From assembly GCF_001697185.1 (NCBI RefSeq), contig NZ_CP014224.1, positions 2,232,001-2,296,000 on the forward strand: a stretch of 64,000 bases of DNA. The letters run 5' to 3'. The DNA is from Wenyingzhuangia fucanilytica. Lineage in GTDB: Bacteria; Bacteroidota; Bacteroidia; Flavobacteriales; Flavobacteriaceae. Under the pieces are notes generated by a model that ran no database searches, was not told the DNA's origin, and worked only from the letters and a program-made list of their open reading frames with translations. Made by a program: the position numbers and the translations under genes. Positions 58,702 through 64,000 of the stretch are shown one piece after another. How positions within the stretch are numbered: the stretch's first letter is position 1; each line of letters opens with the position of its first letter.

Positions 58702-60918
58702 TTACTTTTTCTTAAAGCAATACAAAGTTTCTTTAACTGTAAACAAACAGAAATAGTAAATTCCTATAGAGAAAATAACATCTCCTACTATTCTCATCCA
58801 TTTTAATACTTGCAATGTTGGAGAATATAATAATTCTGCATCTCTAGCAAAACTATACCCTTTGGTAATTGAGGTATATGCCTGAATTATTCCTATTGGC
58901 AACAAGCTTAAAACCACCATGGCTACCAAACCAATATTTAAATACCAAAATGATTTTTTTAGATAGCTATGATTCCATGCTCTATCAGAATAAAAACGTA
59001 AACAAATAATAATGAATCCCATACCCAACAAGCCATACACACCAAACAATGCTGTATGAGCATGAACAGCTGTGGTATTTAATCCTTGAATATAATACAA
59101 AGCAATTGGAGGGTTAATTAAGAAACCAAATACTCCTGCTCCTACCAAGTTCCAAAACGAAACTCCCATAAAGAAGAATATTGGCCATTTATATTTTTGA
59201 ATCCAAGGATTGATTTTTAATAGGTTCCAATTTTCTCTAATCTCAAATCCCATTAAAGTTAATGGTACTACTTCTAAAGCACTAAAAGTAGCTCCCAATG
59301 CAATTGCCTGTACAGGAGTTCCAGAAAAATATAAATGATGTAAAGTTCCTACAATTCCTCCAGCCAAAAATATGGTTGCTGATGCTATAGAAGCTTTTCC
59401 GGCTGTTTTAACAGAAATTATTTTCATTCTAGAAAAAATAAATGCAATTACTACTGTTGCAAAAACTTCAAAGAATCCTTCTACCCATAGGTGAACCAAC
59501 CACCATCTCCAATAATTAATTACAGGTAAACTACTATTTTCTCCATAAACCAATCCAGAGAAAAAGAACATTCCAATAGCCATTACAGAAATCAATAAGA
59601 TGATTAATAAATGCTTAGAATCATCATTTCTCTTAATAGCATAAACAATATGTCTTCCTACCATTACTACCCAAAGAATCAATCCTATTCCTAAGAATAT
59701 TTGCCAAAATCTACCCAAATCCATGTATTCATATCCTTGGTGACCAAAAAAGAAATTTGTGGTTAAATCTAAAAATTGATGTACACCTAGCCACTCCCCT
59801 AGCATAGAACCTAATACAATAATCAATAAAGCAACAAACAAAAAGTTAATTCCAAAAACCTGATACTTCATTTCCTTTCCACTAATCATAGGAGCCAAAA
59901 ACAATCCTGTGGCTAACCATGTTGCAGCAATCCAAAAAACAGCCAATTGAGTATGCCATGTTCTTGTAATTGAATAGGGTAAAAAACTAGACAAATCAAA
60001 TCCAAAAAAAGACTGTCCTTCTACTGTATAATGCACTGTAACAGCTCCTAAAACTACTTGCAGAGCTATTAATAACGATACAATTAAAAAGTATTTTAAT
60101 ACTGCTTTTTGCGATCTGGTAAAAGATAATTTAACCAGGGGATCTAAATTTTGATTCTCTACAGCTTCTCCTTTTTCGTGATTAGATAAGTAGTAATAAG
60201 TTAAAATTCCAATAAACAGCAACAATAATATAATTGAAAAACCTGACCAAACTTGAGAATCTACAGTAATCGTATTATCAATCAATGGTTCGTGTGGCCA
60301 GTTAGAAGTATAGGTGTAATCTTTATCGGGTCTATTGGTACTTGCTGCCCAGGATGTCCAAAACAAAAAAGAATTTAGTTGAGCTAATTTTACCTCATCT
60401 TTTAATACTCCTTTGGGAATAGCATATTTTTCAAATCCATTAGAAAATACATCAGCATAGTGTTTAGAATTGTTTTGAATGGCTAAATAACGAACCTCTG
60501 AAATTTGAATACTCTTGTTATTTTCATCAAAAGTATTTGTTTTAACATCTTTAATCAATCTTGCTTTTATGGCAGCTTGTTGTTCAACATTCAAAGCATC
60601 ATACTTAAGATTAAAGTCCTTTTGAGCCCAATAATTTAGCATAAAAACGGCTTCTTTATGAATCCAATCTGCAGACCAATCTGGAGCTACATAACTACCA
60701 TGCCCCCAAATAGATCCTACTTCCATTCCACCAATAGACTCCCAAACATTTTGACCAGTTTGTATATCTTCTTTACTAAAAACAACTTGCCCTGTTTCCT
60801 TAACCACTACTGTATTTGGTATAGGAGGTTGTTTTTGGTACACTTCTGTACCCACCCAAATTAATGCAACAAACGAGAGTATTACTACGCTACTAAATGC
60901 AATCCATACTTTTTTCAT
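58702..60918 (-). CDS. norB: Quinol-type nitric oxide reductase (large single subunit)
   Basis: A 738-residue qNOR reducing NO to N2O at the inner membrane with electrons from quinol. The N-terminal extension (about 35-200) replaces the cytochrome c subunit, without a CxxCH heme motif. About 13 TM helices follow, with WHTQLAVFW (low-spin heme His), HLWVEGFFEVF (FeB His and Glu), LHHLYFSGTP (FeB His pair) and VHAHTALFGVYG (heme His). No norC, NO-sensing regulator or other denitrification gene is nearby, so the enzyme most likely detoxifies NO. A palindrome upstream may be its operator. Confidence 0.95.
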   Translation of the reverse strand: MKKVWIAFSSVVILSFVALIWVGTEVYQKQPPIPNTVVVKETGQVVFSKEDIQTGQNVWESIGGMEVGSIWGHGSYVAPDWSADWIHKEAVFMLNYWAQKDFNLKYDALNVEQQAAIKARLIKDVKTNTFDENNKSIQISEVRYLAIQNNSKHYADVFSNGFEKYAIPKGVLKDEVKLAQLNSFLFWTSWAASTNRPDKDYTYTSNWPHEPLIDNTITVDSQVWSGFSIILLLLFIGILTYYYLSNHEKGEAVENQNLDPLVKLSFTRSQKAVLKYFLIVSLLIALQVVLGAVTVHYTVEGQSFFGFDLSSFLPYSITRTWHTQLAVFWIAATWLATGLFLAPMISGKEMKYQVFGINFLFVALLIIVLGSMLGEWLGVHQFLDLTTNFFFGHQGYEYMDLGRFWQIFLGIGLILWVVMVGRHIVYAIKRNDDSKHLLIILLISVMAIGMFFFSGLVYGENSSLPVINYWRWWLVHLWVEGFFEVFATVVIAFIFSRMKIISVKTAGKASIASATIFLAGGIVGTLHHLYFSGTPVQAIALGATFSALEVVPLTLMGFEIRENWNLLKINPWIQKYKWPIFFFMGVSFWNLVGAGVFGFLINPPIALYYIQGLNTTAVHAHTALFGVYGLLGMGFIIICLRFYSDRAWNHSYLKKSFWYLNIGLVAMVVLSLLPIGIIQAYTSITKGYSFARDAELLYSPTLQVLKWMRIVGDVIFSIGIYYFCLFTVKETLYCFKKK

Positions 60919-61012
60919 TTCTTTTAATACTTATTTAGTTATAATCTTTAAAATTTTTTATAGATGTTTTTTACGTAAAAACTTTTGCTAAGGTATAGAA
61001 AGATTTTTAAAA

Positions 61013-61028
61013 CGGATAAAATTATCCG
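61013..61028. promoter_or_regulatory. Palindrome upstream of norB, candidate NO-responsive operator
   Basis: CGGATA and TATCCG flank AAAT in CGGATAAAATTATCCG, 95 nt before the norB ATG. A weak -7-like box (minus TACCTTAG, plus 60988-60995) would place the dyad centre about 37 nt upstream of the start. Dyads of this general form are bound by Rrf2 or CRP/FNR-type NO regulators; which one, if any, is unknown. The gene at 61114 could also be affected. Confidence 0.45.
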
Positions 61029-61100
61029 ATTAATTTTAGCGCTATATTTTTTGATCTAAAAATGAATAAAAATCAAGTATAAAACCTAGAACCTTATTAG

Positions 61101-61108
61101 TAACTTTG
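61101..61108 (+). promoter_or_regulatory. Promoter -7 box directly before the DUF1853 gene
   Basis: TAACTTTG matches TAnnTTTG and ends 5 nt before the ATG at 61114, so the mRNA would start at or next to the start codon. Confidence 0.55.
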
Positions 61109-61113
61109 TTTAC

Positions 61114-61929
61114 ATGGTAACACTAGAAAAATTAAAACATCGATACGAAGGTTTAAGACTACAGCCCAATTTATGGATAAGCGATACTTTTTTTTATTAT
61201 CCACAAATTGAAGTTCCTTTTCTAGAAAATATAGACTTTTCTACTATTGACACCAGTAAACATCAACGATTAGGAAAACTAGTAGAAGTTTTTTATCAAA
61301 AGAATTTAGAAATTCTTAAGGATTATCAATCGATAGAAAATAACATCCAGATTCAAATAGACAAGCACCAAACATTAGGAGAATTAGATTTTGTTTGTAA
61401 TACACCAAACGGGATTCATCACATTGAATTAACCTATAAATTTTACTTGTACAAAACAGACATTCCTTATGAAATTGAGAGATGGGTTGGCCCAAATTTA
61501 AAAGATTCTTTGGTTAAAAAACTACAAAAATTAAAGGAGAAACAGTTTCCTATGCTCCATCATCCTATTGCTAAAGAACTGTTTAAAAACAAAGGTTTGG
61601 AGGTGGATAAAATAAAACAATCTGTACATTTTAAAGCGCAATTGTACATCCCTTTAAGTTTGATGAACCATACTTTTCCACACATTAATAATGATTGTAT
61701 TAAAGGATATTACATCAGTTACAAAGAAATAGATTTTTTGTTTCCAATGGCTTTGTATCATGTTCCTATTAAACAAGATTGGTTAATAGCCCCTAAACAC
61801 AATAATAATTGGCAGTCTTTTACAGAGCTAAAACCCATTATTTTAGAACAAATTGCTGTACAACACAGTCCGTTGGTTTGGATGAAACGAGGAGAAATTT
61901 ACGAACGTTTTTTTATTACTTTTTGGTAA
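61114..61929 (+). CDS. DUF1853 family protein
   Basis: A 271-residue protein. KLVEVFYQKNLE, IQIQIDKHQTLGELDFVC and HHIELTYKFYLY are family-typical segments; the pattern E-x-D ... E-x-x-x-K (GELDFVC, then IELTYKF) resembles a PD-(D/E)xK nuclease core, which is an inference of mine. KGYYISYKEIDFLFP and WMKRGEIYERFFI close the protein. The cellular role is unknown. It stands between norB (divergent) and rlmF, 71 nt upstream of the latter. Confidence 0.8.
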   Translation: MVTLEKLKHRYEGLRLQPNLWISDTFFYYPQIEVPFLENIDFSTIDTSKHQRLGKLVEVFYQKNLEILKDYQSIENNIQIQIDKHQTLGELDFVCNTPNGIHHIELTYKFYLYKTDIPYEIERWVGPNLKDSLVKKLQKLKEKQFPMLHHPIAKELFKNKGLEVDKIKQSVHFKAQLYIPLSLMNHTFPHINNDCIKGYYISYKEIDFLFPMALYHVPIKQDWLIAPKHNNNWQSFTELKPIILEQIAVQHSPLVWMKRGEIYERFFITFW

Positions 61930-61974
61930 ACGAATAGATTTATAACACAGCGAAAACTGACCTGTTTTATGCCT

Positions 61975-61982
61975 ATCTTTGG
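61975..61982 (+). promoter_or_regulatory. Promoter -7 box of rlmF
   Basis: TATCTTTG followed by G lies 18 nt before the ATG at 62001. Confidence 0.6.
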
Positions 61983-62000
61983 TATAGATTAAAAATCATT

Positions 62001-62843
62001 ATGCATCCAAAAAACCCTTTTCAAAGAGCTTATCATTTTAACGAATTAATCAATATTCACCCAGATTTAAAACCACATGTATTCATTAATGAATACGAAA
62101 CTCAAACCATTAAATTTGGCAATAAAAAAGCAGTTAAGGAACTAAACAAGGCTTTGCTAAAGCAACACTACCAATTAAAGTATTGGGACATTCCAGAGAA
62201 CAATCTTTGTCCTCCAATTCCAGGTAGATTAGATTATTTATTACATGTAAATGATCTACTAAACAATAAAGAAGACGTCCATATATTAGACATAGGAACG
62301 GGAGCCAATTTAATTTATCCTATTTTAGGTAATTGTCATTTTAACTGGAAATGTACTGCTAGCGAGGTAGATAAAATCTCACTAAAAAATGCTCAAAAAA
62401 TTATTGATGAAAATAAATTGAGGAATCTTGAATTAAGACATCAACAATTTAAAAACTCCATATTAGAAAATATTATTCAACCCAACGACTATTTTGATGT
62501 AGTGGTTTGTAATCCTCCTTTTTTTAAAAATGCTTGTGATGCAGCAAAAAAGAATGAACGCAAATTAAAAAACTTACGGCTTAAAGAAGATTCCAAACTA
62601 AATTTTGGAGGGGTTTCTAACGAGCTTTGGTATAAAGGAGGCGAAGAAGCTTTTATAAAAAAAATGGCTACAGAAAGTGTATTTTTTAAAAATCAAGTTG
62701 CTTGGTTTACTTCTTTGGTATCTCAAAAAGAAAACTTAAAAAACATCAAAAGAGCCATTAATAAAACAAATCCTACAGAAGTAAAAATTGTAGACATGGA
62801 ACAAGGGAGCAAAAAAAGTAGATTTATCGCCTGGAGATTTTAA
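62001..62843 (+). CDS. rlmF: 23S rRNA (adenine(1618)-N(6))-methyltransferase RlmF
   Basis: A 280-residue SAM-dependent methyltransferase. MHPKNPFQRAYHF and IKFGNKKAVKELNKALL are RlmF N-terminal signatures, CPPIPGRLDYLLHV follows at about 70, DIGTGANLIYPILG is the SAM-binding motif (about 96-109), VVCNPPFF the catalytic NPPF motif (about 168-175), and FGGVSNELWYKGGEEAFI a conserved later block. It methylates A1618 in domain III of 23S rRNA. Confidence 0.93.
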   Translation: MHPKNPFQRAYHFNELINIHPDLKPHVFINEYETQTIKFGNKKAVKELNKALLKQHYQLKYWDIPENNLCPPIPGRLDYLLHVNDLLNNKEDVHILDIGTGANLIYPILGNCHFNWKCTASEVDKISLKNAQKIIDENKLRNLELRHQQFKNSILENIIQPNDYFDVVVCNPPFFKNACDAAKKNERKLKNLRLKEDSKLNFGGVSNELWYKGGEEAFIKKMATESVFFKNQVAWFTSLVSQKENLKNIKRAINKTNPTEVKIVDMEQGSKKSRFIAWRF

Positions 62844-62904
62844 CAAAAACACACCAAAAACACCTATAAACTAAACATAATTCAACAAAAACAACAATCG
62901 ATTG

Positions 62905-62912
62905 TATATTTG
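62905..62912 (+). promoter_or_regulatory. Promoter -7 box of the lyase-like gene
   Basis: TATATTTG lies 50 nt before the ATG at 62963, leaving a leader of about 45 nt. Confidence 0.55.
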
Positions 62913-62962
62913 ATAATTAATCATATATTTGAGCGAACTATTATTAATAAACTCAAAAAATT

Positions 62963-64000
62963 ATGATTCCAAAAAAAACTATAGTCTTTCTTGTTTCACT
63001 CTTCTTTATTGTAGTGTCTCAGTCTTTATCTTCACAAACCTTGTTAACTCATCATTTTAATGATGGAGATTTTGGTGGATTTGAAATTCCCAAAGTGGAT
63101 CAAGAGTCTAGAGTAAAAATTGTTAATAAACGTGTAGAAACTCATTGGCAAGAAGATTTGTACAACAACACCAACTCTGGTAGAAAAGCTCAAATTAGAC
63201 CAGACAATAATGCCTATCATTTTACTCAAGAATTTTGGACAGGATATTGGTTAAAAATCCATAACGATTATATGGCTACTAATACCAATACACAGGCATG
63301 TCTTATGCAAATTTGGGGACATAATGATGCTACTAGCTCTGCCAATTGGTATGCTATGTTAAAATTTGATGGTAGAAATGGAGGTGCACTAACTTGGCAA
63401 CATAGATATAATAGTGTTGCTACTACCAAACAAGCTTTAGTATATCCAAACTTTCCTAAAGATACATTTGTAAAAGTAGTTATTAGAGTAAAACTTGGTG
63501 CCTTAGGTAGTGGTATCGTTCAAATATGGATAGATGATGAATTAAGATTAAGCCTGTATGACCAAACAATAGGATGGGGTGATATGAACGCTAATGGTAT
63601 GTATAATCAGACGTATTCTTCTATTTCCTATGGTCAATACAACATAACACCAGATCCTGCATATGCAGATACTTATGATGAAGATAATCATTATTTTGAT
63701 GGGTATGAGGATGGAGAAACTAGAACGGTTACTTACGACAAAGTTTCTTTATGGGACGGTAGTAATGGATATAGTATTGTTCACCCACAAGGAAGCTCTG
63801 CTCCAAATGATAATTTCCATATCATTAAAAGAAACGCTACTAGTTATGGTTTAAACGGAGGGAGTGGAGCTTCCGATGGACAAAACATTAGCTTACACAG
63901 TAGTATTACACACACCAATCTTACATGGACAGAAATAAACAGAGGTAATGGGTATTACAGTTTTCAAAAATTAAACACCAATTATTGTATAGATGGTGGA
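62963..64000 (+). CDS. Secreted polysaccharide-lyase-like protein with ricin-type lectin domain (3' end outside window)
   Basis: The first 346 codons of a gene running off the right edge. Residues 1-25 are a signal peptide (IVFLVSLFFIVVSQSLSSQ). Residues of about 28-275 look like a jelly-roll lyase domain of the heparin-lyase/glucuronan-lyase type (Polysacc_lyase, PF14099 kind): FNDGDFGGFEIP, GRKAQIRPDN, EFWTGYWLKIH, MQIWGH, WYAMLKFDGRNGG, VVIRVKLG and GIVQIWIDDEL. From about 290 a ricin-B-like lectin begins (YGLNGGSGASDGQNISLHS, then NGYYSFQKLNTNYCIDGG). The missing part may carry a T9SS sorting domain. The lectin would hold the enzyme on its polymer. The exact substrate cannot be given; the lyase call is by pattern, not by search. 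Confidence 0.7.
   Translation, partial: MIPKKTIVFLVSLFFIVVSQSLSSQTLLTHHFNDGDFGGFEIPKVDQESRVKIVNKRVETHWQEDLYNNTNSGRKAQIRPDNNAYHFTQEFWTGYWLKIHNDYMATNTNTQACLMQIWGHNDATSSANWYAMLKFDGRNGGALTWQHRYNSVATTKQALVYPNFPKDTFVKVVIRVKLGALGSGIVQIWIDDELRLSLYDQTIGWGDMNANGMYNQTYSSISYGQYNITPDPAYADTYDEDNHYFDGYEDGETRTVTYDKVSLWDGSNGYSIVHPQGSSAPNDNFHIIKRNATSYGLNGGSGASDGQNISLHSSITHTNLTWTEINRGNGYYSFQKLNTNYCIDGG

Noticed and set aside
61114-61929. DUF1853 gene as a restriction or defence nuclease
   Set aside because: The PD-(D/E)xK resemblance is only two short segments, and there is no methylase or defence partner nearby.

Overview
The window is a low-GC, gene-dense chromosomal segment from a member of the Bacteroidota, almost certainly a marine flavobacterium (Flavobacteriaceae). 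Four lines support this. About twenty promoters carry the Bacteroidota -7 box TAnnTTTG. One large secreted protein ends in a type IX secretion (Por) sorting domain. There is a flavobacterial-type carotenoid cluster (crtI-crtB-crtZ-lycopene cyclase). The window closes inside a secreted polysaccharide-lyase-like gene with a ricin-type lectin tail. Genus cannot be fixed from the sequence alone. No phage, insertion sequence, CRISPR array or rRNA operon was seen; one tRNA (Gln, UUG) is present.

Layout. 1-2.5 kb: partial lpxK (lipid A), a Nif3-like protein and a coiled-coil protein with a degenerate zinc ribbon. 2.6-5.2 kb: a T9SS-exported protein. 5.2-10.6 kb (minus strand): cspA, the operon rimP-nusA-infB with an attenuator-like hairpin in its leader, and tRNA-Gln. 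10.8-19.9 kb: a DUF2723 membrane glycosyltransferase-like protein, a polysaccharide deacetylase, a thioredoxin-fold protein without CxxC, polA with an apparently dead proofreading site, and an LTA-synthase-type phosphotransferase. 20-24.2 kb: the translation block rplM-rpsI-rpsB-tsf, then pyrH-frr, with structured leaders. 24.3-31.1 kb: an MMPL/RND exporter, a SulP transporter, a rhomboid protease, a lipid A acyltransferase and a membrane-bound LytTR regulator. 31.3-36.5 kb: a tightly overlapping carotenoid and photolyase operon. 36.6-42.7 kb: a tandem-FKBP lipoprotein, VOC and YjbQ proteins, hsp20, dnaK and an outer-membrane protein. 42.8-47 kb: yaaA, a RluD-type synthase with a PASTA protein, ddl and coaD. 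47.2-53.8 kb: a TetR regulator, small proteins and a tripartite ABC/HlyD/TolC export operon. 54.4-64 kb: rlmD, a CPA2 antiporter with a sirtuin, a quinol-type nitric oxide reductase, DUF1853, rlmF and the truncated lyase.

Most of the window is ordinary core genome. The observations most worth checking are the loss of all four proofreading carboxylates in PolA; a bipartite promoter element with identical internal spacing upstream of both dnaK and hsp20; four genes whose -7 box lies 3-5 nt before the start codon, which predicts leaderless mRNAs; and the export cluster at 47-54 kb, whose substrate is unknown and whose ATPase has a non-canonical signature. I did not find a clearly new defence or mobile system. 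Functional calls rest on motif and family recognition by eye; no database search was run.
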